DNA of 64,000 nucleotides, taken from contig CALUXG010000005.1 of NCBI GenBank assembly GCA_944324685.1, forward strand, positions 16,562 through 80,561, written 5' to 3'. The notes under the pieces are model-generated. The model was not told where the DNA came from and did no database searches. It was given only the letters and a program-made list of their open reading frames with translations. Every line of letters starts with the position of its first letter. Position 1 is the first letter of the stretch. The position numbers and the translations under genes are program-made. This DNA comes from an uncultured Elusimicrobiales bacterium. Its GTDB lineage: Bacteria; Elusimicrobiota; Elusimicrobia; Elusimicrobiales; Elusimicrobiaceae. Shown here in pieces: positions 7,962 through 16,889 of the stretch.

Positions 7962-9062
7962 TTATCCTATTTTAGCCGAGCCGAAACTCATGCCCACTTC
8001 CAACGCGGTACGTACTTCTTCGCTGTTCGGGTCCACCAATTTCAGTTTGGATATGGCGTCGGATATTTTGCATTCGCCTATAGCTAGTCCTTGCAAAGCC
8101 ACCATATAGCCGAACTTGCCTTCCAACACCAAATCCATGGCGCGCGCTCCAAAACGCGTGGACAGCCAGCGGTCAAACGGCGTCGGAGTACCGCCGCGCT
8201 GCAAATGCCCCAGCACTACGACGCGGCTTTCCACGTGGCAGGATTCCTCCACCATCTGGCTTATCTTAAATCCGATACCGCCCAAACGTACGGGATCGGT
8301 ACTGGCGGCTATAGTACGCGTAACGGCCTGTTCGCCGGCTTCGTTTTTGGCGCCTTCGGCGGCGACGATGATGCTGAAATTTTTGCCTTTGGCACGCCGG
8401 TCCAAAATATAATCTACAATTACCTGCTCATTGTAAGGAATTTCGGGTATCAACACAATATCCCCGCCGCCGGCTATGGCGGACCGCAGCGCGATCCAGC
8501 CCGCATAACGGCCCATGGTCTCAATAATCATCACACGGTGATGGCTTTGGGCGGTGGTATGTATGCGGTCCACGGCGTCCGTGGCGACGGACATGGCGGA
8601 ATCAAAGCCAAAAGTCAAATCCGTACAGGAAAGATCATTGTCTATGGTTTTCGGAACGCCGACCACCGGCATGCCCATGTCCACAAATTGTTGGGCCATA
8701 TGCAAAGTGCCGTCTCCGCCTATGGCTATCAGCGCGTCCAGTCCGTTTGCCTTAAAATTATGCATGGCTACCGAGGAGAGATCTTTAGGTTCTTCCGCCG
8801 TGCCGAAAGGAGGCAGCGTATAGCGGAACGGATTGGCCAGATTGCTGGTTCCCAATATGGTTCCGCCCAGCGTCAAAATACCTGAAACGGCGTGTTCATC
8901 AATCTCTATAAAATCATTTTTTACCAGACCGTCAAATCCGTTTTTGAATCCCAGAACGCGAACCCCGTGGCGTAAAGCGTTTTTGCTTACCGCACGTACC
9001 ACTGCATTAAGACCCGGGCAATCTCCGCCCGCCGTTAAAATGCCTATTTTTTTAATGCTCAT
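7962..9062 (-). CDS. pfkA: 6-phosphofructokinase
   Basis: Phosphorylates fructose 6-phosphate in glycolysis. Family motifs are GILTAGGDCPGLNAV at the N-terminus, GGDGT, PKTIDND, the MGRYAGW segment and PEIPY. The first determinant position (E. coli 104) is Gly, which favours ATP. The second (E. coli 124) is Lys (PKTIDND), as in PPi-type and group III enzymes. The likely phosphodonor is ATP, but the mixed signature leaves PPi possible, and a pyrophosphatase pump (hppA) is encoded nearby. The ATG at 9062 was chosen because GGAGGA lies just upstream; the longer frame upstream overlaps the preceding gene. Confidence 0.92.
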   Translation of the reverse strand: MSIKKIGILTAGGDCPGLNAVVRAVSKNALRHGVRVLGFKNGFDGLVKNDFIEIDEHAVSGILTLGGTILGTSNLANPFRYTLPPFGTAEEPKDLSSVAMHNFKANGLDALIAIGGDGTLHMAQQFVDMGMPVVGVPKTIDNDLSCTDLTFGFDSAMSVATDAVDRIHTTAQSHHRVMIIETMGRYAGWIALRSAIAGGGDIVLIPEIPYNEQVIVDYILDRRAKGKNFSIIVAAEGAKNEAGEQAVTRTIAASTDPVRLGGIGFKISQMVEESCHVESRVVVLGHLQRGGTPTPFDRWLSTRFGARAMDLVLEGKFGYMVALQGLAIGECKISDAISKLKLVDPNSEEVRTALEVGMSFGSAKIG

Positions 9063-9076
9063 ACTTCCTCCGGAAA

Positions 9077-10765
9077 TTAAATAAAACGGGAAAACCACGC
9101 CAACAGCCACAGCACAAAAAATTGCCCGTCTATTAAGGTTTCTTCTTTCACGCCGCGCGAAGCGGTATGGCTATAATAGTATATTACTATAAAAATCGTG
9201 TAGAAATTTCCCAACAGCAGCATGCCGACCAAGGCCGGTTTCCATGTAATAATCAACAGGGTAATCAACACCGCTGTCAATGCGGTAAGCAATATAGCCA
9301 CCGCCAGCTTGGTAATGCCGATGCCGAAAGCCTTATAAAAGCTTTCTTTGCCGATAATCAAATCTTTGTTTGCCGAAGTAAAACCCAGCGTAACGGAACG
9401 CATGAAAGCCAGAAGCGCGGCGTAAAACACCGCCAAAAACAAAGCTTTGCGCCAAATCATGCCGTTGGCAAATGCGGGCAAAAATGCACAGGCAAAGCCC
9501 CAGCCCAGCGCGGTAAAGAAGTCTTTCGTCCCCGGCAAAGACAAAAGTTTGGATTTGGACAGATGCCTAAAAGGATACAAAAGGCCCGCCGTCAATAAAA
9601 CGGCGGATATAATCCCCACGCGTATTCCCATGCATGCAGCGGTAATAACGGCCAGCAGCGCGGCGGCGTAGCCCGTCCATGCGGGCAGACGTCCGGCGGG
9701 ACGGGTTTTATTTTCCGCCGCGCGGTTAACGGTGATTAAACTAAAGACAAACAGCCATGAAAACAGCAAAGGCGCCCACTGTGCGTGCAAACCTTCCAAT
9801 TTCATGCATACATATGTCAGCGCCATGGCGGCGAAAGCCGTATAAAAAGAATAAGAAACGGTTTTAGCCCATACGCGCTGCAGGAAGCCGACGGCGCCTT
9901 GATTTCTTTTCTTGCGCGTTTGACGCACCCACTCGGCCACTTGGTCTATGACCCAGTTGGGCGTGGAAGCGCCGGCCGTAATGAAAATCTTTTTCGGTCC
10001 CAGCACTTGTTGCGGCGTCAGTTCCGCTTCGGTTTCTATGTGCAGCACCTGAGGGGCCAGCTCTCGGCACAGCATGGCCAAACGGGCGGTATTGGCACTG
10101 TGTTTGCCTCCCACCACAATCACCATGTCCGCGTTGCGGGCCATCTGCATGGTCTCGTTTTGACGTTGTTTAGTCGGGAAACAAATCGTGTTGGATATTT
10201 GGCAGACGGTGGATTTTTGTTTGATGATTTTTGCCGTTTCTTCAAAAACGCTTTCTTTTTGCGTGGTCTGCGCCACCACGTTCACTTTATCAAAAGCGGG
10301 CAATTTTTTGGCTTCTTCGGGGCCGGATACCACCACTCCTTTTCCTAGCGTGCAGCCTAAAAGTCCTATGACTTCTGCATGGCCGCCGTCCCCTATAATA
10401 ACGGTATGATAACCTTGCGCGGCGTATTTGGAAATTACCTCGTGGGCGTGTTTGACCAGCGGACAAGTGGCGTCAACCACTTCCATGCCGCTTTGCATCA
10501 CTTCATCGTGAAATGCCGGCGTAATGCCATGCGCACGAATGACCAAAACCCCTTTTCGGTCGGCCGCTTGTTCGGGGCGGTCTACAGAAGTGATTTGCTT
10601 GGCGGCCAACATGTCCGTTACTTGTTTATTGTGGATCAGCGGTCCCAAAGTATAAACGGGTTTTTTGCCGGCGGCTTCCAGCTCCAGCACTTTATCTATA
10701 GCGCCTTTTACTCCCGGGCAGAACCCCGCGGATTTGGCTACAATAACCCCTTGGTCTTTATCCAT
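9077..10765 (-). CDS. ispH: IspH (HMBPP reductase) fused to a UbiA-like membrane domain
   Basis: Residues 1 to about 285 are IspH, the [4Fe-4S] enzyme that makes IPP and DMAPP in the last MEP-pathway step. Cluster cysteines are C16 (AGFCPGV), C101 (DATCPLV) and C195 (NTICFPTKQR), and the GASTPNW block is intact. Residues about 300-562 are a multi-pass membrane domain with a UbiA prenyltransferase look (TVNRAAENKTRPAGR, GLLYPF, GTKDFFTALGW, IIGKES), but the Asp-rich motifs that bind Mg-diphosphate are largely replaced. The fusion would place IPP/DMAPP synthesis at the membrane. The gene is divergent from the M3 peptidase and 14 nt upstream of pfkA. Confidence 0.88.
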   Translation of the reverse strand: MDKDQGVIVAKSAGFCPGVKGAIDKVLELEAAGKKPVYTLGPLIHNKQVTDMLAAKQITSVDRPEQAADRKGVLVIRAHGITPAFHDEVMQSGMEVVDATCPLVKHAHEVISKYAAQGYHTVIIGDGGHAEVIGLLGCTLGKGVVVSGPEEAKKLPAFDKVNVVAQTTQKESVFEETAKIIKQKSTVCQISNTICFPTKQRQNETMQMARNADMVIVVGGKHSANTARLAMLCRELAPQVLHIETEAELTPQQVLGPKKIFITAGASTPNWVIDQVAEWVRQTRKKRNQGAVGFLQRVWAKTVSYSFYTAFAAMALTYVCMKLEGLHAQWAPLLFSWLFVFSLITVNRAAENKTRPAGRLPAWTGYAAALLAVITAACMGIRVGIISAVLLTAGLLYPFRHLSKSKLLSLPGTKDFFTALGWGFACAFLPAFANGMIWRKALFLAVFYAALLAFMRSVTLGFTSANKDLIIGKESFYKAFGIGITKLAVAILLTALTAVLITLLIITWKPALVGMLLLGNFYTIFIVIYYYSHTASRGVKEETLIDGQFFVLWLLAWFSRFI

Positions 10766-10815
10766 ATTTATATTATAGGAAATTCAGAGCATTTTCCCGT
10801 GCCTGCGGGAGGGTT

Positions 10816-10831
10816 TGTTATAATTAAAAAT
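10816..10831 (+). promoter_or_regulatory. Extended -10 promoter 7 nt from the M3 peptidase start
   Basis: TGTTATAAT (TATAAT at 10819-10824) is followed by 7 nt and then the ATG at 10832, with no Shine-Dalgarno. This is one of several such units in the window. Confidence 0.55.
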
Positions 10832-12901
10832 ATGAAAAAACTCGTTACTGTGTTAACCGGCATGGCCGCTGCGCCCGCTTTGTTTGGCGGCGCTTATGAC
10901 AAACTGTTTGAAAACGGTTTGCTGCGTTTTAATTATACACCGGCGGAAATAACCGCTTTGGAAGCGACTGCGCGCGCGGAACTGGAGGCCGGTGTGGCGG
11001 CCGTGTTGAGCATCCCCGAAGAGGAGCGAGATTTTGAAAATACCGCATGGGCTTTGGAAAACGCCTATACAAATTATTGGTTCGTGCCGAAAGCTTTGTC
11101 TCTGCTGGCCTATTTTCATGAGGACGCTTCCGTCCGCTCCGCCGCCGCGCAGCTGGAAATCCAAGGCAGCCGTGTGAAGGCGGACTTGTTTACCCGTCAA
11201 GACATATACCGCGCTTTGAAAGATTATGCCGATCAAGAACCGTCTTTGGACATGGAGCAACGGCGCATGCTGGAAAAGTGGCTGGCTAAATTTGAAAGAA
11301 ACGGGATGAATCTGCCGGACAAAGACCTGAAAAAATTGATGAAACTGAATGCAAAGCGCTTGGATAAAATTACCCGCTATAACGTCAATTTGAATAATTA
11401 TCAGGACCAGCTGGAAGTAACGCGACAAGAGCTGGAAGGCATGGAAGATACCTATATCAACCGTTTGGACCGTACGGACGACGGCAAGTATATTATCACG
11501 CTGAAATATCCGGACTATAATCCGTTTATGGCCAATGCCGCAAACGAAAATGTACGCAAAGCCTTGCATATGAAATTTGCCAGACGCGGCGGAAAAGAAA
11601 ACGTCAAATTGTTGGAAGATACGCTGCTTTTGCGTTCAAAAACTGCGCGTTTGCTGGGATATGAAAAATATCCCGACTATGTGCTGGAACAGCGTATGGC
11701 GCAAAACTATGAGACGCTGGAAACTTTTTTGAAAGATTTGGAAATGCAAATTCGTCCGTTGGCGGCTGAAGAAACGCGGCAATATTTGGCGTTGAAAAAA
11801 AAGGAAACGGGTCAAGACGGTGCCGTTCTGAACGCATGGGAAACGGCATACTGGGCCAATCAGTATAAAAAACAAAAATATGCCGTGGACGATGAAAAAA
11901 TAAAAGAATATTTTCCCGCGGACAAAGTGCTGGCCGGTATGTTTGATATTTTTGGTTCTTTGTTTGGATTGCGTGTGGAAAGCGCCTCTTTGCTGGCATG
12001 GCATTCGGATGTACAAACATATGTCATCAAAGATAAAAAAAGCGGGGACATCGTGTCTTATTTTTATTTGGACGCTTATCCGCGCGACGGGAAATATACG
12101 CACGCGGCTACATGGAGTTTTATTGACCGTTTCCAAAAACCGGACGGCACCTATCAAATCCCTTCCGTTGTTATAGCGGCTAATTTTACGCCGGCCGGAG
12201 GAGGTCTTCCCGCCTTATTGACGCATGCGGACGTGGTAACGCTTTTTCATGAATTCGGCCATGTTCTGCAGATGTCTTTGGCTTCGTCCCGTTACGCCAG
12301 CCTGACAGGGGACAATGTGGCATGGGATTATATTGAAACGCATTCCCAGCTTTTGGAGAATTGGGCGTGGCAGCCGCAAGTACTGAAAAAAATATCGGCC
12401 CATTATCAAACGGGAGAACCTTTGCCGAACGCTTTGACGTCCGCTTTGGTGCGTTCGCGCCGTGCAGGGGAAGCTACGGCTTTTCTGCGCCAGAATTTCT
12501 TGGGGCAGTTTGACGTTGCCGCACATTGTATGAATAAACGCGTGCATAGCACCCGCTTATACGGACGCATGATTGAGCGTATTACAGGTACGCCGCTGAC
12601 AAAAGGGACCTATCCTCAAGCCAGTTTCGGCCATATTATGAGTTTGACCGATCCTTATGATGTGGGGTATTATGTATATGCATGGTCTTTAATGATTGCG
12701 GAAGATATTTTTGCGCAATTTGAACAACAAGGCCTGTTTAATGAACAGTTGGGAGCAAAATTGCGCGAATATATTTATACCCCGGGGGCGGCTAAAGATG
12801 AAAACGAAATGGTGGAAAAATTTTTGGGTCGGCCCTACAATAACAAAGCTTTTTTGAGAAATTTGGGTGTGGCGGAACATACAGAAAAGGAGAAAAAATG
12901 A
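10832..12901 (+). CDS. Exported M3 family oligopeptidase
   Basis: Zinc metallopeptidase of the M3 (thimet oligopeptidase/Dcp) family, which cleaves short peptides. The catalytic motif LFHEFGHVLQ places HEFGH at about residues 473-477, and a GGLPALLTHADV segment lies just before it. A hydrophobic N-terminus (VTVLTGMAAAPALFGGA) suggests export, unlike the usual cytosolic enzyme, so it may process peptides in the periplasm. The start is set at 10832 (after the TATAAT box); the frame is open further upstream across the divergent ispH gene, which is unlikely to be coding. It overlaps the next lipoprotein gene by 4 nt (ATGA). Confidence 0.87.
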   Translation: MKKLVTVLTGMAAAPALFGGAYDKLFENGLLRFNYTPAEITALEATARAELEAGVAAVLSIPEEERDFENTAWALENAYTNYWFVPKALSLLAYFHEDASVRSAAAQLEIQGSRVKADLFTRQDIYRALKDYADQEPSLDMEQRRMLEKWLAKFERNGMNLPDKDLKKLMKLNAKRLDKITRYNVNLNNYQDQLEVTRQELEGMEDTYINRLDRTDDGKYIITLKYPDYNPFMANAANENVRKALHMKFARRGGKENVKLLEDTLLLRSKTARLLGYEKYPDYVLEQRMAQNYETLETFLKDLEMQIRPLAAEETRQYLALKKKETGQDGAVLNAWETAYWANQYKKQKYAVDDEKIKEYFPADKVLAGMFDIFGSLFGLRVESASLLAWHSDVQTYVIKDKKSGDIVSYFYLDAYPRDGKYTHAATWSFIDRFQKPDGTYQIPSVVIAANFTPAGGGLPALLTHADVVTLFHEFGHVLQMSLASSRYASLTGDNVAWDYIETHSQLLENWAWQPQVLKKISAHYQTGEPLPNALTSALVRSRRAGEATAFLRQNFLGQFDVAAHCMNKRVHSTRLYGRMIERITGTPLTKGTYPQASFGHIMSLTDPYDVGYYVYAWSLMIAEDIFAQFEQQGLFNEQLGAKLREYIYTPGAAKDENEMVEKFLGRPYNNKAFLRNLGVAEHTEKEKK

Positions 12902-13245
12902 AATACGGATTTTTATGCATGGCGTTTTGCATGATGACGGCAGGCTGTGTGGTCGGTGCGCCGCAGCCTCGTTCAAAAGCGCAAACCGTTCAGATTAAAA
13001 TCGTCGGCCAAAAACCGCAGGGTTGTGTCTTTGTGGCGGGGATTTTGGGAGATCAAAATGATTCCGGCCGCGGCTGGACGGATACGTGGCTGGACAATAT
13101 CCGCTCCAACGCGCAGCGTTTGGGCGGCAATGTGGTGTATTTGCGTACGGCGCGGCAGGACGGGCTGAGTGCGTCGGATGAATATTTCCGTGATTTTTAC
13201 GTCAATGGCGTGCAGTATGGCGCATTGGTTTATAAATGTCCGTAA
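12898..13245 (+). CDS. Small lipoprotein, DUF4156-like
   Basis: 115 aa. Signal peptide with a lipobox-like MMTAGC makes Cys17 the likely lipidated residue. The mature part resembles small lipoproteins of the DUF4156 type: a Cys-containing first strand (GCVFVAGILGD), an Asn-Ala-rich helix leading to LGGNVVYLRTA, and a C-terminal YGALVYKCP. Function unknown. It overlaps the M3 peptidase stop by 4 nt and is co-expressed with it. Confidence 0.65.
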   Translation: MKYGFLCMAFCMMTAGCVVGAPQPRSKAQTVQIKIVGQKPQGCVFVAGILGDQNDSGRGWTDTWLDNIRSNAQRLGGNVVYLRTARQDGLSASDEYFRDFYVNGVQYGALVYKCP

Positions 13246-13289
13246 TGTTAGGGAAAAAATAAGCGCCTGCTGTTTGAGATGTTTCTAAA

Positions 13290-13321
13290 AAGCCTTGAAT
13301 TGTTTTTTTTTTTTTGATAAA
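13290..13321 (+). promoter_or_regulatory. Poly-T promoter-like element upstream of pilin 2
   Basis: AAGCCTTGAATTG, 13 consecutive T (13303-13315), then GATAAA. TTGAAT (13295-13300) can act as -35 with TAAATT or GATAAA as -10. It is a close match to the element at 6574-6607 in front of pilin 1, with one extra T. Confidence 0.5.
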
Positions 13322-13329
13322 TTTTGCAT

Positions 13330-14079
13330 ATGAGCAAAATTTATCAAAAAATGTATCTGCAAGATAAAAACCGCTCTAAAGGCGTTTTAGGCGGATTTAT
13401 GGATAACGTCATCCTGAGGAGTTGCAACTCTGTTGGCTGTTTAGCAGACAATCCGCATGACAATAGAAAGAACGTCATCCTGAAGAGTTGCGACTCTGTT
13501 AACTGCTTAGCAAACAATCCGCGCGGCAATAAAAAAGACGTCATCCTGAGAGGTTGTAACTCAGGATCTCAGCCTTATTTTGCCAAACGGGCCGGTTTTA
13601 CGCTGATTGAACTTTTGGTCGTGGTACTTATCATAGGGATATTATCTGCCATTGCTTTTCCTCATTATCAACTGGCGGTTCTAAAAAGTCGTTATACACA
13701 AGCAATAGTTACGGCTAATTCTTTGCGTCGCGCGCAAGATGTATACTATATGGCCAACGGGACATATGCGACGGATATGCGCGTATTGGATGTGCAGCTG
13801 AGCGGATGCCAAGTATCAGAAGAGGGTGACTCCTGCCAAACCGAAGATTATATTTGCAGGGTTTATGACGGCTCCGTTGATGCTGGCGGGCAACCTAAAG
13901 GAACGGCCTACTGTATATTTCTCAAAAACAGCTCTTTAGGTTACAGCGTATCTCCACATTATTCGCATCCTATTTGTCTGGCGGCCGAAAACAGCAAATT
14001 GGAAAATCAATTATGTATAAATTTGGGCGGAAAATATTTTGGCACAAACAACGGGTATAATGATTATTATTTGAAATGA
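13330..14079 (+). CDS. Type IV pilin-like prepilin 2 with long repeat-built leader
   Basis: The mature pilin begins at a normal class-III site (RAG|FTLIELLVVV) with Glu5 and the hydrophobic helix, followed by a globular domain with several Cys. What is odd is the leader: from the ATG at 13330 it is about 90 residues instead of 5-25. It contains a 22-residue unit (VILRSCNSVGCLADNPHDNR and variants) repeated two and a half times. The repeats are in frame, with period 66 nt. No good Shine-Dalgarno precedes 13330. A start closer to the pilin site cannot be excluded, but no in-frame ATG with a ribosome site is evident there. A terminator follows. Confidence 0.78.
   Translation: MSKIYQKMYLQDKNRSKGVLGGFMDNVILRSCNSVGCLADNPHDNRKNVILKSCDSVNCLANNPRGNKKDVILRGCNSGSQPYFAKRAGFTLIELLVVVLIIGILSAIAFPHYQLAVLKSRYTQAIVTANSLRRAQDVYYMANGTYATDMRVLDVQLSGCQVSEEGDSCQTEDYICRVYDGSVDAGGQPKGTAYCIFLKNSSLGYSVSPHYSHPICLAAENSKLENQLCINLGGKYFGTNNGYNDYYLK
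13408..13566 (+). repeat. 66-nt tandem repeat (about 2.4 units) starting GTCATCCTGA
   Basis: Units begin at 13408, 13474 and 13540, exactly 66 nt apart. All begin GTCATCCTGA followed by an AGNNGTTG core. The last ends in an AGGATCTCAG-like tail, the pattern of dispersed REP-type elements. They are translated in frame as part of the pilin 2 leader. Confidence 0.8.
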
Positions 14080-14090
14080 AAGCGCAATTA

Positions 14091-14120
14091 AAAACCCCCG
14101 CTCTTTTGAGCGGGGGTTTT
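14091..14120. terminator. Intrinsic terminator between pilin 2 and hppA
   Basis: AAAACCCCCGCTC (14091-14103), a TTTT loop and the exact complement (14108-14120) form a 13-bp stem that serves both converging genes. Confidence 0.88.
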
Positions 14121-14134
14121 GCGTTGCCGTAAAC

Positions 14135-16504
14135 TTATTTTTGCGCCGTAATGTCTTGAGCGGGAGCTTTGCTCTTGAGTATGGCCCAAGTCAAAACGGC
14201 TAACAGCACCACCACACATACCCAGCCGATTTTGCCCAGCGGCGTGTAATCGTTGTGATAGTTTACGATGATGGGGGCCACAATGACGGCCACCATGTTT
14301 ACCACTTTAATCAGCGGGTTCACAGCCGGACCGGCGGTGTCTTTTAACGGGTCGCCCACCGTGTCGCCTACGACGCTGGCTTTATGGCGTTCGGAACCTT
14401 TGCCGGTATTGGCGGCGATGTCGGACGGTTCGTCTTCCACCACTTTCTTGGCATTGTCCCACGCGCCGCCGGAGTTAGCCATAAATACGGCCAATAGCTG
14501 GCCGGATACGATGATGCCCGCTTGGAATCCGCCCAAAGCTTCTACGCCCATAGCCAAGCCTACCAAAATGGGCGACACAATGCCCAATGTAGCCAGTACG
14601 ATAAGTTCTTTTTGTGCGGCTACGGTGGAAATGCCTACCGCGCGCGTATAGTCGGGCTGCGCTTTGCCTTCCAGCACGCCCATTTTGAACTGCCGGCGTA
14701 CTTCCATAACAATCAAGCCCGCCGCACGGTTGACGGCGTTAATGGCAAAAGACGAGAACAACCACGGCAGCGCCGCTCCCAAGAGCATGCCTACAAACAC
14801 CGTGGGGTTGGAGACCACTATGCCCACTTGGGACAAAAGCTCCAGCGCTTTATCTTCGCCGGCGGCTTTCCACGCTTCATTCAGCAAGGTTTGTACATTG
14901 CTTACGTCTACCATGTAAGAAGCGAACAACGCCACGGCCGCTATAACGGCAGATCCGATGGCCACGCCTTTGGTAATGGCTTTGGTCGTGTTGCCCACGC
15001 CGTCCAAGTCCGCCATGATTTGACGGGCTTTTTTGGTATCGGCATCGTCTTGTCCGTGCCACGACATTTCACCAATACCGTTGGCATTGTCGGCGATGGG
15101 GCCGAAAGAGTCCATGGCCACGTTGTTGCCCGTCAGCGTCAACATGCCGATACCGGTCATGGCCACGCCGTAAAGCACAAAGGTGAATGATTCTGCAGCG
15201 GTTAAGCCGTCAATGGTGCCGAACACCATGACTGAACAGAAAATGGCCGCCGCCAGCACACCGGTTGTCCAAACGGCCGATTCCATGCCTACGGCAAGAC
15301 CGGCCAAAATAGTCGTAGCTGAACCAGTAGTGGTGGCTTTTTTGACTTCCTGCACGGGTTTCTTGTCCGTGCCCGTGAAGTATTCGGTCAAGCGGTCAAT
15401 GCTGATAGCCAGCAAAATACCGATGGTGGTTACGGCAAAAGGCCGCCACCAGCCGCCCGGCACGTCCTGCATGTAGAAGTAGGCTAAGGCTCCAAAAATA
15501 ACAATGGAGATGATGGCGGAAATGCTGTAGCCTTTGAAAATGGCTTTCATGGCGTTTCCGGCGGTGCGGTTGGAATCTTTGACGGCGTACGTGCCGATAA
15601 TGGAACATAATACGCCGATACCGCGCACTAACAGCGGATAAACGATCCATTCATGATGGCCCGTAATGCGCCAAAGCGAAATACCCAGAATTAAGCCAGA
15701 TACGATGGTAACTTCGTAAGACTCAAAGATATCCGCGGCCATACCGGCGCAGTCGCCTACGTTATCGCCCACCAAATCGGCCACCACGGCGGGGTTGCGC
15801 GGATCATCTTCTGGAATACCCGCTTCCACTTTGCCCACCAAGTCCGCGCCGACGTCGGCGGCTTTAGTATAAATACCGCCGCCTACGCGCATGAACAGCG
15901 CCAACAGCGTACCGCCGAAGCCGAAACCCAATAGGGCGTCCGGCGCGGCAATGCCGAAAATAATAAAGATCAACGTGCCGCCCAACAACCCTAAACCGTC
16001 GGTCAACATACCCGTAACGGTACCGGCGCGGTAAGCAATTTTCAAGGCGTCGCCAAAGCTGCGTTTAGACGCGGCCGCCACGCGTACGTTGGCGTCAACG
16101 GCAATGCGCATGCCCAGTTGACCGACCAAGAGCGAAAACACCGCACCCAAAATGAATGCGCCCGCACGGCCGAAGGCGGCAATCAGTTTGACGCTGTCCG
16201 GCGCCAGCCCCGCAAAACGTTCTGCGGCGTCGTGCGATACCGGCACAATGTATACCGAGAGGAAAAGACAAACGGTCAAAAGGCCGATAAGCGGCAAAAT
16301 GGTTTTGAGCTGTCTTTTCAGGTAGGCGTTGGCGCCTTCTTTAATGGCCGTCCATACTTTAATCATGGCCGGCGTACCCATGTCTTCGCGCAGTACTTGG
16401 TTGCGCAGAAAAAGGGCATATAAAAGCCCCAGCACCGCAATAAACAATACGCCAAACAGCGCATATTGTTCAAAAGGGCGCAGGGCCGAAATACCATACC
16501 ACAT
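14135..16504 (-). CDS. hppA: Membrane-bound pyrophosphate-energised proton pump, K+-independent type
   Basis: Couples PPi hydrolysis to ion export across the inner membrane. 789 aa with about 16 hydrophobic segments. Active-site blocks are present: DVGADLVGKVE, PEDDPRNPAVVADLVGDNVG, the SFGPIADNANG block, and VVGDTVGDPLKDTAGPA near the C-terminus. The cation determinant reads GNTTKAITKG; Lys at this site marks K+-independent, H+-pumping enzymes, whereas K+-dependent ones have GNTTAA. Monocistronic, with AAGGAGG before the ATG and a TATACT/TATAAT -10 region further upstream. Confidence 0.95.
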   Translation of the reverse strand: MWYGISALRPFEQYALFGVLFIAVLGLLYALFLRNQVLREDMGTPAMIKVWTAIKEGANAYLKRQLKTILPLIGLLTVCLFLSVYIVPVSHDAAERFAGLAPDSVKLIAAFGRAGAFILGAVFSLLVGQLGMRIAVDANVRVAAASKRSFGDALKIAYRAGTVTGMLTDGLGLLGGTLIFIIFGIAAPDALLGFGFGGTLLALFMRVGGGIYTKAADVGADLVGKVEAGIPEDDPRNPAVVADLVGDNVGDCAGMAADIFESYEVTIVSGLILGISLWRITGHHEWIVYPLLVRGIGVLCSIIGTYAVKDSNRTAGNAMKAIFKGYSISAIISIVIFGALAYFYMQDVPGGWWRPFAVTTIGILLAISIDRLTEYFTGTDKKPVQEVKKATTTGSATTILAGLAVGMESAVWTTGVLAAAIFCSVMVFGTIDGLTAAESFTFVLYGVAMTGIGMLTLTGNNVAMDSFGPIADNANGIGEMSWHGQDDADTKKARQIMADLDGVGNTTKAITKGVAIGSAVIAAVALFASYMVDVSNVQTLLNEAWKAAGEDKALELLSQVGIVVSNPTVFVGMLLGAALPWLFSSFAINAVNRAAGLIVMEVRRQFKMGVLEGKAQPDYTRAVGISTVAAQKELIVLATLGIVSPILVGLAMGVEALGGFQAGIIVSGQLLAVFMANSGGAWDNAKKVVEDEPSDIAANTGKGSERHKASVVGDTVGDPLKDTAGPAVNPLIKVVNMVAVIVAPIIVNYHNDYTPLGKIGWVCVVVLLAVLTWAILKSKAPAQDITAQK

Positions 16505-16519
16505 GGAACCCTCCTTATT

Positions 16520-16889
16520 AATATGGAAAAAACATCTCTTCTATTATAGTATAAAAGCAAGAGGCTTTGAAGGCGTTTGCTTCAGGAAAACAAAATGTAT
16601 GCAAGCGGAGGCAAAGCGGCATGAAAGTAAACGGCGTTTGCTTTTTGCTCTGCTTTCGGGAGGGGGCTTTTTAGGGGAGTATGACGGGAAATTTATATCA
16701 TATACAAAACGAAGAAAGATGCGTTTCCGAAGGATAATGTATGCGGCGTGCCGTCTGCTGTGGCCGGCTATGGCGGTGTGCGGTTAGGGTATGGTCATTC
16801 TGTAAACGCTTTGGAAAAAGCCGCAAGAAACGGAATGGCGTCGCGTCGTCGGGTTTGAAAATCGCACGGGGCAAATTGCAGAAGCAATG
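16520..16889. other. 370-nt gap upstream of hppA
   Basis: It contains the hppA promoter on the minus strand (TATACT/TATAAT around 16538-16550). The rest has only short frames with no domain, so I see nothing else I can support. Confidence 0.4.

Noticed and set aside
10379..10831. N-terminal extension of the M3 peptidase frame by about 150 codons
   Set aside because: It runs antisense through ispH, has no ribosome site, and precedes a promoter and signal peptide that place the start at 10832.
13408..13566. CRISPR array
   Set aside because: The repeats are 66-nt tandem, in frame and without distinct spacers; no cas gene is present in the window.
14135..16504. Several long ORFs on the plus strand opposite hppA
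   Set aside because: They are antisense shadows of a complete 789-aa pyrophosphatase and encode no recognisable domain.
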